Below, piece by piece: positions 31,893 through 40,944 of a stretch of DNA of 64,000 bases. How positions within the stretch are numbered: the stretch's first letter is position 1; each line of letters opens with the position of its first letter. The notes below the pieces were generated by a model, which ran no database searches, had not been told where the DNA came from, and saw only the letters and a list, made by a program, of their open reading frames with translations. Origin of the DNA: Histomonas meleagridis (Eukaryota; Parabasalia; Tritrichomonadida; Dientamoebidae); assembly GCA_020186115.1 (NCBI GenBank), contig WSYJ01000149.1, positions 496,001 to 560,000 on the forward strand, written 5' to 3'. The translations under genes and the position numbers were made by a program.

Positions 31893-32304
31893 ATGTACAG
31901 ATTTAGTACAATTATTATTGTAGAAAATGTCAAAAGCATTAACGATGATACATTTGATATCTGTGGACAGCTTAGATGTATTTATTATCATGGTAAATCA
32001 GAACCAAACATTTCATCACCAGCTTTTACATGTATTGAATCAATAAATGTTATGTCATTATACTATTATAACGATATAACATTTGGTCCTTTTAATGTTA
32101 CAAAAGAAACAACTGTTGAAGGATATATTACTTGGTCAACACAAACTTTCACACAATCAAATTTATTTTCTAATTCAAATATTTTTTTCAGATCAAATGC
32201 ATTCACACACGAATACATTTACTCTGTCCAACATATTCATAAAATCAAATACATTTACAACATCATTGCAAGTATGTCAATATTTTTCAATAACATACGC
32301 ATAA
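31893..32304 (+). pseudogene. BspA-like remnant with frameshift
   Basis: The plus-strand frame from 31893 reads like the C-terminal end of a BspA ectodomain (LRCIYYHGKSEPN, FGPFNVTKETTVEGY), then the TFTQSN stalk. Near 32205-32215 the stalk continues in another frame (TNTFTLSNIFIKSNTFTTS), which stops at 32304. No membrane segment or tail follows. It is opposite in orientation to the two intact BspA copies that flank it. Confidence 0.8.
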
Positions 32305-32434
32305 TAAAGAAGTTAAATGTTAATTATAAACATACAAATTATATAAAAACGAAAATTATTTCATGAATTCATTTATTAATGTTTAACATTTATCAAAGTA
32401 CTTTCTATTTAAAGAAATTATTCACATATCATTT

Positions 32435-34783
32435 TTATAGCCATTGGTCCTGGTCTTCCAACACGAGTTCATTATATTCCTGATTTACTTCATCTGATCT
32501 CATATCGCTTCCAGTTGAATTTTTAGTTTCGAATTTTATCGCTGTTGATTCGCTGTTACTTTTCTTTGATTTCTTCACAAGGAATATGATAATTCCCATA
32601 ATCAGCAAAACTGCAATTATTGTGCCGCAGATAATACCTATCAAAGCCTTTTGAGAAATACCATTTCCAACAGGATTTATGACGTCGATAATTGTGAAGA
32701 AATTCGAATAAAAACTATATAACGTCGAATAACGAGTCACAATATATTCATAATAAATTAAATCTGTTCTGACATATGTACTACTAACTCCAATTAAAGT
32801 CAAAACATATGAATAAGAATATGTACCAGAAATTGTAACAGTTTCAGTGATGGAATATGAATTCGTAAACGAAAGTGTCAGCGTTACATTCGAAGGTAAT
32901 AATGTATTCGACTGAGTAAATGTATTCGTCTTAGTGAATGTATTCGACTTAGTGAACGTATTCGACTGAGTAAATGTGTTTGAGTATGTGTTCGATCGTG
33001 TGAACGATTGCGTCGGTGGGAGACATTCATCAATGACTTTTCCTTTACTGACTTTTATACCGCAGAATGTTTGGCCGTTATATGAATCGATTGTCAGGAC
33101 ACTTCTGATTAAATTGTTGTCATCAGGTACATTCGATGTATTCGTTGGGACTGTAAAAAAAAAAAAAAAAATACATGTGAGATTGCAGCATGATGCAAAT
33201 GCTTTGCTTCCAACTGACGTTATATTGCATGGAATTTCAATGTTCCTTAATGAAATACAATTACAGTATGCATTAATATCAATAACACTGGCATTTGTTG
33301 GGAATGTATATGTTTCGTTTGTTTTCCCGCATGGATAACATATAATTTTAGTGACGTTTTTGTTATATAAAATCCCATCTTCGTTATAATTGCAATAATT
33401 TGCATTTTCGCTGGAAACTTTAATCATTTGAAGGTTGGTACAAAATTCAAATGAAGAAATTCCAATTCCTGTTACTTTATTGGGAATTGTAATATTTACT
33501 AATGATGTGCAATATGAAAATGCATAAGTTCCAATTCTTTCCACATTTTCTCCAATAAAAACTATTCTCAAATTAGAACATGATGAAAATACATAATTTC
33601 CAATTTCTGTTACTTTATTGGGAATTGTAATATTTATTAATGATGTGCAATATGAAAATGCAGAAGTTCCAATTCTTTCCACATTTTCTCCAATAAAAAC
33701 TATTATCAAATTAGAACATGATGAAAATACATAATCTCCAATTGTTATTACTTTGTTTGGAATTGTAATATTTATTAATGATGTGCAATATGAAAATAAA
33801 TAAGTTCCAATTCTTTCCACATTTTCTCCAATAAAAACTATTCTCAAATTAGAACATGATGAAAATACATAATTTCCAATTTCTGTTACTTTGTTTGGAA
33901 TTGTAATATTTACTAATGATGTGCAATATGAAAATACAGAAATTCCAATTGTTGTTACATTTTCTCCAATTAAAACTATTCTCAAATTAGAACATGATGA
34001 AAATGCAGAATTTCCAATTAAAGTGATTGATTCATTCATTTTGATACTTTCCAAATTATTCCACTCATAAAAACAATTATCTCCAATTCCAGTGATGGAA
34101 CCTCCAATAATAACATGAATTGTTTCATTTTTATATAACATTCTATTATCATAATCTGTTGAATTTGAAATAGTAAGTGTTTTAGTTGAGTTATCAAAAG
34201 TTGAGAAACCATTTGCGAACAGTAAAACAAAAAACACTAAAAACAAATTAATGTTTTTATGTCGCAAAAAAGTTTTCGATAAGTGAAATTTAATCAAAAA
34301 CACAATAAATGAAACTATATAAATGTTATCATTTCTAAAAAATGAAAAATTGCTTTCATTTAATGAAAAAAATTTAATGAATTTATGAATTTTTGCCCAA
34401 AAAATGAAAATTTCTTTTTTTGTTTGCGTTGATAATAATATGTTTTTTGATCGCATAAGATCAATAAGGTATGTTTGGTAACATGTTTTTTTTGATTTTA
34501 CCAAAATGTTAGCAGGTTGTTGATCATCAAATGTGTTGAAATTTTTGTTGTTAAAAAGATGATTAAATGGTGATAAAGAACTTGTATTAGTAGACGCAAA
34601 ATTACATTGGTTTTCAATTTGATTTTGTTGCTGGAATTGTAAATGTTTATTAAAAACAAAGGTGAAAACTATTTTACTTATAAAAATGAGAAGAATAAAG
34701 TCTTGGGTTTTTGAAGCTCTTAAAACAAAATGATGAGGTTTGATAAAGTACTTCAAAATTGTTGTTCTGTTTGGGTGTGACAT
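32435..34783 (-). CDS. BspA-like leucine-rich-repeat surface protein, copy 2
   Basis: 782 residues with the same layout as copy 1. The N-terminal region is alignable but clearly diverged (MSHPNRTTILK versus MSFQTRTNILK). The last hydrophobic stretch, NLFLVFFVLLFANGFS, lies before the ectodomain. The repeats are nearly identical to copy 1, but with one more IGENV pair (four against three). The stalk is Ser/Thr/Asn-rich, one helix follows (ALIGIICGTIIAVLLIMGII), and the tail is unrelated to that of copy 1. It contains YNEL, a YxxPhi endocytic motif. A run of 17 A at 33155-33171 encodes five consecutive Phe where copy 1 has FYYGE. Confidence 0.85.
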   Translation of the reverse strand: MSHPNRTTILKYFIKPHHFVLRASKTQDFILLIFISKIVFTFVFNKHLQFQQQNQIENQCNFASTNTSSLSPFNHLFNNKNFNTFDDQQPANILVKSKKTCYQTYLIDLMRSKNILLSTQTKKEIFIFWAKIHKFIKFFSLNESNFSFFRNDNIYIVSFIVFLIKFHLSKTFLRHKNINLFLVFFVLLFANGFSTFDNSTKTLTISNSTDYDNRMLYKNETIHVIIGGSITGIGDNCFYEWNNLESIKMNESITLIGNSAFSSCSNLRIVLIGENVTTIGISVFSYCTSLVNITIPNKVTEIGNYVFSSCSNLRIVFIGENVERIGTYLFSYCTSLINITIPNKVITIGDYVFSSCSNLIIVFIGENVERIGTSAFSYCTSLINITIPNKVTEIGNYVFSSCSNLRIVFIGENVERIGTYAFSYCTSLVNITIPNKVTGIGISSFEFCTNLQMIKVSSENANYCNYNEDGILYNKNVTKIICYPCGKTNETYTFPTNASVIDINAYCNCISLRNIEIPCNITSVGSKAFASCCNLTCIFFFFFTVPTNTSNVPDDNNLIRSVLTIDSYNGQTFCGIKVSKGKVIDECLPPTQSFTRSNTYSNTFTQSNTFTKSNTFTKTNTFTQSNTLLPSNVTLTLSFTNSYSITETVTISGTYSYSYVLTLIGVSSTYVRTDLIYYEYIVTRYSTLYSFYSNFFTIIDVINPVGNGISQKALIGIICGTIIAVLLIMGIIIFLVKKSKKSNSESTAIKFETKNSTGSDMRSDEVNQEYNELVLEDQDQWL

Positions 34784-35778
34784 GGAAGATCGTAGTCTAT
34801 CGTTTCTGATCGTTTAGTCAATGCACAGTTCATAACAGCTCCAAAATTATGATTTTTTGTATGATGTCGATATATGATAAAAAATAAAAAAATGAGATTT
34901 TTCGAGTTCTACCTATTTCGTGAGATCTATTTTGTTTTGGAAGATATTCTTGTTTTAGTTTGGTGATAATTGAATAGAAAATTATGGAAACATAAAAAAG
35001 GTTTGTGAATTGACTAACTTTGTTCGAATTTTACTGCAACAAAGGTATAAAGCGGTTTTGACATTTTGACCTTTAGCTAACTAATAAAATAAAATATTAT
35101 ATTCTAGTTTTCTTTCCGGAAGACTCAAGTATTTTTGGAAATTATCCTGATGATTTTGAGATATTTTAATTTTAAAATTTTTTTGATTCAATTATTTTTA
35201 AGATTACATTTTTTCTCTATATCATCAAAAATATTTTGTTTGATTTTGCTACAACGGGTAGTTATCATTCATCAGAACGAGACATCTTGAGTCATTAAAA
35301 TGATTTTTAGGTAAGATTTTTCGATTAGAAAAAAAAAGCGAACGTTAATTCTCTCCAATATCTAACACACTTAGTCAAAAACATATGAAAATCATAAAAC
35401 ATCAAAGAATATTAATAAGCAAAAAACAATTATGTAGTCAATTTTTGCTTTAAGAATATCGGATGCAAAATTTATTAAATATCTTCTATAATTCATACAA
35501 TTCCTGAATTTTTTTAAAGAATTATATTATCGAATAGAAGGATTAAATTATTCATTTGTATTTTTTACAAAAAATTCAAAATGTTAATCTTCTACAATTT
35601 TGATAGAAATGAATTTATAAATTATTTTATCCATAACTCCATAATAATGAACATTTTCCAATATATTTTTGTTTAACATTCTACCGTACGGAAAAAAGGT
35701 TTTACATCGACGCCAAAAACGAACGAATTTATTAAACAATTTCTTTTATTTCTTTATAAAATTCCAAACCACAAATTA
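34784..35778. other. Intergenic region
   Basis: About 1 kb, very AT-rich. Next to the BspA ATG there is a GATCGTT at about 34808-34814 (complement AACGATC), about 25 nt upstream of the start. No credible ORF, RNA or repeat elsewhere. Confidence 0.4.
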
Positions 35779-38319
35779 TCATTTCCACGATCTAATTCTT
35801 TTGTCATATTTTCCACAAATTCCCAAAATCATCGAAACCGACGAGCAGAATATTCCCAAGTATTTCATCTCAGCGTTCGAGAGCAAAGTTTCCAAGAACG
35901 AGCTCTTCAAGAAGAAGTGTTCTATGAACTTTGCGATTCCATAAATATGTTTTACTCTCGCAGACACCAAAACCCACAGTATGAAGTTATTAATTTGGAT
36001 ATTTTCACAATATAATTCCAACTCAGTCAAAATGTCAATCGATTCCACTACGTAATAAAGAATGACAGCTATACCAGAGTTGGGCTGAATGTGTCCGAGT
36101 AAGTCACTTGCTCTTTGCAAGTACTTTTCTCTTAATACGAATTGTTCTTTACAATTCGAAAGTATTTCATTAATAATTTCGTCGTGATTGTTTTCGATTA
36201 TTGTTGAGATGATCACTGACTTCTTCCAAACGCTTTGATCACTTAATACGAATCTACGAAATGATACGTGATCAGTCATCAAAAAAAACAATATTCGATA
36301 TATTAATGAACATTGTTGTGGTAATAGTTTATAAGGCTCTAATACATTCGATGCGATTTCTTTTAAGTCCAAAAATGATTGCTTAAGGATTTCAGTGTTT
36401 GATAAGAAGTTAATACTTTTCGACATTACGATTTTGAAGCAATAGTTTAAGTCATTACGTATTAAATATCGTGCAACATTCGATAACATATAACCTTGTA
36501 CATTCTCACGCATTTTCTTCACAGCGGATAATGATGATGTAATACGTTGATAATGTATTCGTAATGCCGACGTTTTATCAGCGGAATTCATTGCATATGA
36601 ATTACGTTGATTAATGATTTCATATATCTTAGGAAATAATGATGAGATTGATTTAGTGTTATTAATCGCATAATAAAATAATGCATCCGATTGTGTTAAT
36701 AATTTCTCGGAGACAAAATACGGAGCAACAATTCGCATCTTCTCAAAGAACTCTTTCGCATTCTTCGGCTTAAATGATGATATACTTACTGCAAATGATG
36801 GGAAATTAGCAATGATGTCACAGAAGTAATTCTCGAATGGAAAGTTAAGTAAATTCGTTGTGCTAACTTCTTCATCAAATGAGAAAAGTGATTTAGTTCG
36901 GACTGATTTAGCTGCAATTGTTACTTCTTTTTGTCGTAACAATACAATTTTAAAATGTTCATTAATATATTCGTTCTTCTCTGGAATGTTATTTAAGAGA
37001 TCTAAAATCTTTTCGAAGTTTTTGTTGTTGACTTTGTTCTTAGGGATTGAAAGCGCTGCTAAATGTAATACACAAAGATCTCGAGCAGTAATTACTAACT
37101 CTTTTGGAAAGTTCGGATTCGTATATAAAAGTTCACATTCTGATATTAATTGATCATGACGTTTCTTAGTGTTTGTTAACGCGTCTAAAAATATGTCGAA
37201 ATTAATCTTTTCATACGCAGGTATTAATGATAATACATGCGTAAGTGGGTTTTGAAAGATGTCTAAACAATTTCGATATGATGAAATCGAATATTTCCCA
37301 TACTTAGATCGAAAGACTGCTGTTATATCTCGCGTTGGTGACCATTCTACATTGCCTGGATGCCATGGTAACAATCCTAATAATTGTGGATTGTCAAGGG
37401 CACGACAGACAAATGATTCAAAAAATAATAACATGCATTTTTCATTGCCATTCTCAAATTGTCGGATAAACCGAAAAAGTTGGGGTACCCCAGGAGGAAG
37501 CAAATCCATACAGCGAATAAGCGAGTCAAAACATAAAAGTGCATTGTCGCAAATAACCGTCCAATATTCCATGGCAGCATAAGTGTTGCTTTCAGAATTG
37601 GTCGAAAATTGATTACGAAGATTTCGTAGGCGTGATAACGAATGAAGAATAGTAACAACATGACTAAGAGCACATTGAAGATATGAAAATGATGCTCCAT
37701 TAAACAAATATGAAGTAACAAAAGATGAAAGTGGTTCAAGCATGGAAAGAATTTTGGAAGGTGAAAACCGTGGAGGATTAAGAACATTTTCTTTGACATT
37801 AAATTGGATTTGTGACTTTCGTTCAAATTGTAATATGGCTAATTGTCTAAGTGTAAGAAATAAAAGATGATCTTCTTCTTTACACCAGCCTTGTTGGAAA
37901 ATACTAAGAAATAAGGACGAAATGCGAGTGATTTTTTGTGGATATTTTTGAGAATAAGAATAAAGACATTCCGCAAGTATATCAAGATGTGACCGAAGAA
38001 ATGAAATAAATGTAATATAGTGATTTAAAACATTTGAGTCAAAAAAAGATGGACAATACTCTAGAGCAGAAAATGAAAGTTTTTCATGAAGCTCTTGGGA
38101 TCTTAATATCCCTTTTTCATAGCCTGTTTTATCGCAAAGAAAGCGATATCGGATTAAACTCAGAAGTCTTAATTCACTAATTAAATCATTCGAATAAGAA
38201 AGTGTTTCTTCTGTTAACTGATCATGTTTAGCTTGTTGAGAATTTAAAAGTTGTTCAACTGTATAAAGGTTTGCTTGTATTTCAGCTAACTGCTTTAATT
38301 CTTCTACTTCTTCGGACAT
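35779..38319 (-). CDS. Large cytosolic protein, possibly RasGAP/GAPVD1-like
   Basis: 846 residues from ATG 38319 (MSEEVEELKQLAEIQ). An ATG at 38427 would add 36 mostly hydrophobic residues; I prefer the shorter start because the added part looks like translated leader. The first 60 residues are helical and could form a coiled coil. Residues about 90-170 (FISFLRSHLDILAECLYSY, then EEDHLLFLTLRQLAILQFE) resemble the entry of the RasGAP domain in GAPVD1-type proteins. No arginine-finger motif is obvious. The remaining 500 residues are helical and unrecognised. Family assignment is tentative. Confidence 0.5.
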   Translation of the reverse strand: MSEEVEELKQLAEIQANLYTVEQLLNSQQAKHDQLTEETLSYSNDLISELRLLSLIRYRFLCDKTGYEKGILRSQELHEKLSFSALEYCPSFFDSNVLNHYITFISFLRSHLDILAECLYSYSQKYPQKITRISSLFLSIFQQGWCKEEDHLLFLTLRQLAILQFERKSQIQFNVKENVLNPPRFSPSKILSMLEPLSSFVTSYLFNGASFSYLQCALSHVVTILHSLSRLRNLRNQFSTNSESNTYAAMEYWTVICDNALLCFDSLIRCMDLLPPGVPQLFRFIRQFENGNEKCMLLFFESFVCRALDNPQLLGLLPWHPGNVEWSPTRDITAVFRSKYGKYSISSYRNCLDIFQNPLTHVLSLIPAYEKINFDIFLDALTNTKKRHDQLISECELLYTNPNFPKELVITARDLCVLHLAALSIPKNKVNNKNFEKILDLLNNIPEKNEYINEHFKIVLLRQKEVTIAAKSVRTKSLFSFDEEVSTTNLLNFPFENYFCDIIANFPSFAVSISSFKPKNAKEFFEKMRIVAPYFVSEKLLTQSDALFYYAINNTKSISSLFPKIYEIINQRNSYAMNSADKTSALRIHYQRITSSLSAVKKMRENVQGYMLSNVARYLIRNDLNYCFKIVMSKSINFLSNTEILKQSFLDLKEIASNVLEPYKLLPQQCSLIYRILFFLMTDHVSFRRFVLSDQSVWKKSVIISTIIENNHDEIINEILSNCKEQFVLREKYLQRASDLLGHIQPNSGIAVILYYVVESIDILTELELYCENIQINNFILWVLVSARVKHIYGIAKFIEHFFLKSSFLETLLSNAEMKYLGIFCSSVSMILGICGKYDKRIRSWK

Positions 38320-38707
38320 TACTTGAAAAATTGAATGAAACCGCCATAAAATGTGCGAACAACACGCAAGAAAGAGCATTACAGTAAAAATATTAAGGCA
38401 CAAATCCAATTCCTCATAATATCTCATTCTAAAAACAATGTTAAAATGTGGTTATAAAAGTGAATAAGTAAATACAATACAATAGTCAAAAAATATTTTC
38501 TTCAATAGAAAAACAAAGTGACCACAATACGTTTCGTGTGGATTTAGATACAAAATTGGAATGATTGTTAACGAAAAAGATATTTTATGTTCTTTACTAA
38601 GAAGCTTAAGAAACGATAAAACCGTTTGAATGCAAAACCGCTCATTCACAATCAAAAAGTAATCCAATTTACATCAAAATATTTTTTTACAAACAAAATA
38701 TCTTAAC
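38320..38707. other. Intergenic region
   Basis: About 390 bases including a GCGGTTTCATTC stretch just upstream of the preferred start at 38319. A 71-codon minus frame here has no family signature. Confidence 0.4.
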
Positions 38708-39898
38708 TCAAGAGAAGGCGTAATGGAGTAACTTAATTCCAGGATCCCCTTTATCTTTTTCTAAGAACGGGTACCGAATTCCGCATTCTTCTTCTTTAGG
38801 CCTCATTTGAAGTACCATTTTTTCGAATTCTTTAAATTCCATTGTTTTTAATACTTCACCATTTAATAAAATTCTTACTAAATGAGAATTTGGATTTTCG
38901 TTTTTTTCTAAGACTTCAAACGCAACAAATTTCCCAAATTCAGGAAATGTTACTGTCTCATTTAGAGAAGCTAAAAGCGAAACTATTGTTAATGTATGGC
39001 CACATATGAGCGTAAATTGCGATTTCTTTGCACCTGAAAGATAATCGCGCATGTCCAAATATATGTCAGATAATAATAATCCGGACGAAAAGGATCTACC
39101 CTTTGTAAGGTTCATAACACCCATATAGAAATCTACTAAAAGATTTGCAGATTCGGCCATAAATTCATTGGTGAATTTCCCTGGAAGATGTTGATTAGCA
39201 CAATGACGAGTGATGAGAAGCTCCCCAATTCTTGACCAATGTGGAACGACTGTGATATTGCTAATGTTTTTGATATGATTGAGGTGATTATTGAAAATCT
39301 TCATTTTTTTGGAAAAGGTGGAATTAGGTGTTTGAACATCGCGATATAATGAACCAAGCTTGGGACATAAATAACTATTTGGCACGAGTGATTCAAGCTC
39401 TTCGTTTGCAACGAAAACATCAACTGGATCTTCTCCTGGTAATAGCTTTTGAGCAACGGTTTGAATAGATGCAAGACATCTGTTGGTGTAAGTGGATCGA
39501 AATGAAAAAGATCGCCTAGAATCAAGAGTTGATAATAAAGATTTGTAATTTGATTGTAAATAATCACCTAAATTATTCATTTGCTCAATCCCTTGGTTAA
39601 GTAATTCACCTGCACGACAAGTTCCGCGGAGAAAACTCTGATGTGGAATAGTTTTAATAATAAATTGATTTTTAAACTTATGTTCATCGTTTAACGAATT
39701 TCCTCCTGGGTAAAGCCATTCTTCTCCGGTGCAATTCCAAGGTATGTCATGTCCTGGAATTTTGTCAATAGGTGCACGCATCCCATGTTTAAAAATAATT
39801 GAAACATGTCTTACATTATACCCTGGCGGTGTTTCTGCTTGTTTATATAATGGTGTGCAATAGCTCTTTGAATAAATTAATAATGTTAAAAAAAGCAT
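38708..39898 (-). CDS. Histidine-acid-phosphatase-like protein with altered catalytic residues
   Basis: 396 residues from ATG 39898 (MLFLTLLIYSKSYC, a likely signal peptide); the upstream in-frame codon is only TTG. The overall sequence follows branch-2 acid phosphatases, but the key motifs are changed. The RHGxRxP block reads KHGMRAP near residue 33, so the first Arg is Lys. The C-terminal His-Asp pair reads GHTLT near residue 299, so the proton-donor Asp is Thr. The catalytic His itself is kept. Without the Asp, acid phosphatase activity should be weak or lost, so it may be a binding protein. Compare the intact enzyme at 2081-3274. A CCTTT box lies 8 nt and a GACCGTT 41 nt upstream. Confidence 0.8.
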   Translation of the reverse strand: MLFLTLLIYSKSYCTPLYKQAETPPGYNVRHVSIIFKHGMRAPIDKIPGHDIPWNCTGEEWLYPGGNSLNDEHKFKNQFIIKTIPHQSFLRGTCRAGELLNQGIEQMNNLGDYLQSNYKSLLSTLDSRRSFSFRSTYTNRCLASIQTVAQKLLPGEDPVDVFVANEELESLVPNSYLCPKLGSLYRDVQTPNSTFSKKMKIFNNHLNHIKNISNITVVPHWSRIGELLITRHCANQHLPGKFTNEFMAESANLLVDFYMGVMNLTKGRSFSSGLLLSDIYLDMRDYLSGAKKSQFTLICGHTLTIVSLLASLNETVTFPEFGKFVAFEVLEKNENPNSHLVRILLNGEVLKTMEFKEFEKMVLQMRPKEEECGIRYPFLEKDKGDPGIKLLHYAFS

Positions 39899-39905
39899 TT
39901 TAAGC

Positions 39906-39945
39906 AAAGGTTTTCTTAAATGGCGCTTTGTTTCTGAAGACCGTT
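39906..39945 (-). promoter_or_regulatory. CCTTT box and AACGGTC site upstream of the phosphatase-like gene
   Basis: On the minus strand CCTTT (39906-39910) lies 8 nt before the ATG and AACGGTC (39939-39945) 41 nt before it. The same pair occurs upstream of NAC-beta. Confidence 0.5.
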
Positions 39946-40944
39946 ACCACCCTTTTGAAAAGTGAAGATAACTAAAAGTGGTATTTGTAAACTTCAGAAT
40001 TATTTAGCTTGTTAAATACATTAAGTAAATAAATTGTTACCTCATGAATGATTTGGAAACCTTTTGTTCAAGTGCATGTAAGTGCAAAAGAGTGCCAAAT
40101 TAACTTTTTGAGAAAGTTTTGCTATAGAATTAAAAAAAGGTTTAATAGCGAAACACAAAATTATATAAAAGGATCTTTGGTGTTTACTTGGTTCCTAAAT
40201 TAACCTTTTCGGAATATTTTCAACTTTTTCTCGAGATTGTGCATAAATAAATTTATGAAAGGACCTTAAATAAAACCAAAACTCATTACATGTTATAATG
40301 TGGCGATATCCTTCTTTTTGGAATTTTAAAAGTGAAAACCCTTTTCTTTTTCATATCACTTGTCGGCATGCGGGGGAACCACCGTCTATAATATTTTTTG
40401 TACCCTAAATGTTCAATTAAATGAGTTTTGATAGTAAATAGATGATGGCCAAAGAGGTGTGCTAATCTTTGAATTGAAATATATGGATCAATATCAAGTC
40501 AGTATAAAATTTTTTCAGATATATCTTCTTATAACGGTCTCCCAGGGGACTCTATAATCTGAAGGTCTTTTCTCCTCTACGAATTTCAGAAATTCAAAAA
40601 TATACCTGTGTTTTAGAGAGCGAAGAAAACAATGCTAAAAGAATTTCATAAAAAGACACAAAATTAACCAATCAAATTTCGACTTTTTGAATACTATTAC
40701 CGATCGAATGATGGGCATAGTATGGCACAGAACCATATCCATCAAGCTCACACGATTTTTTCCTTGGAAACAATTATGAAGAATTTAAAATATAACAAAT
40801 TAGGCAAAAGTCTCAAATATTTTTTAAAATTCCTTTCTATTAATAATCATTTTATTCTTTGTTTATTTTAACAAACCAATTAATTGTTCCAAATCTGATT
40901 TTCATGGGAAAGAAATAAAAAGCTTTACATAATGGATAAATGTT
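39946..40944. other. Intergenic region
   Basis: About 1 kb between the phosphatase-like gene and the 3' end of ankyrin gene C. One AACGGTC (about 40525) and a more GC-rich patch (about 40365-40395, GGCATGCGGGGGAACC) stand out. Short minus-strand open stretches near 40700-40790 have no family signature. I cannot name anything here. Confidence 0.4.

Noticed and set aside
35669-35944. 91-residue plus-strand frame at the 3' end of the RasGAP-like gene
   Set aside because: It mostly overlaps the large minus-strand gene and shows no domain or promoter.
40690-40800. Possible transposase fragment in the gap before ankyrin gene C
   Set aside because: Open stretches are under 50 codons and no catalytic motif or terminal repeats are visible.
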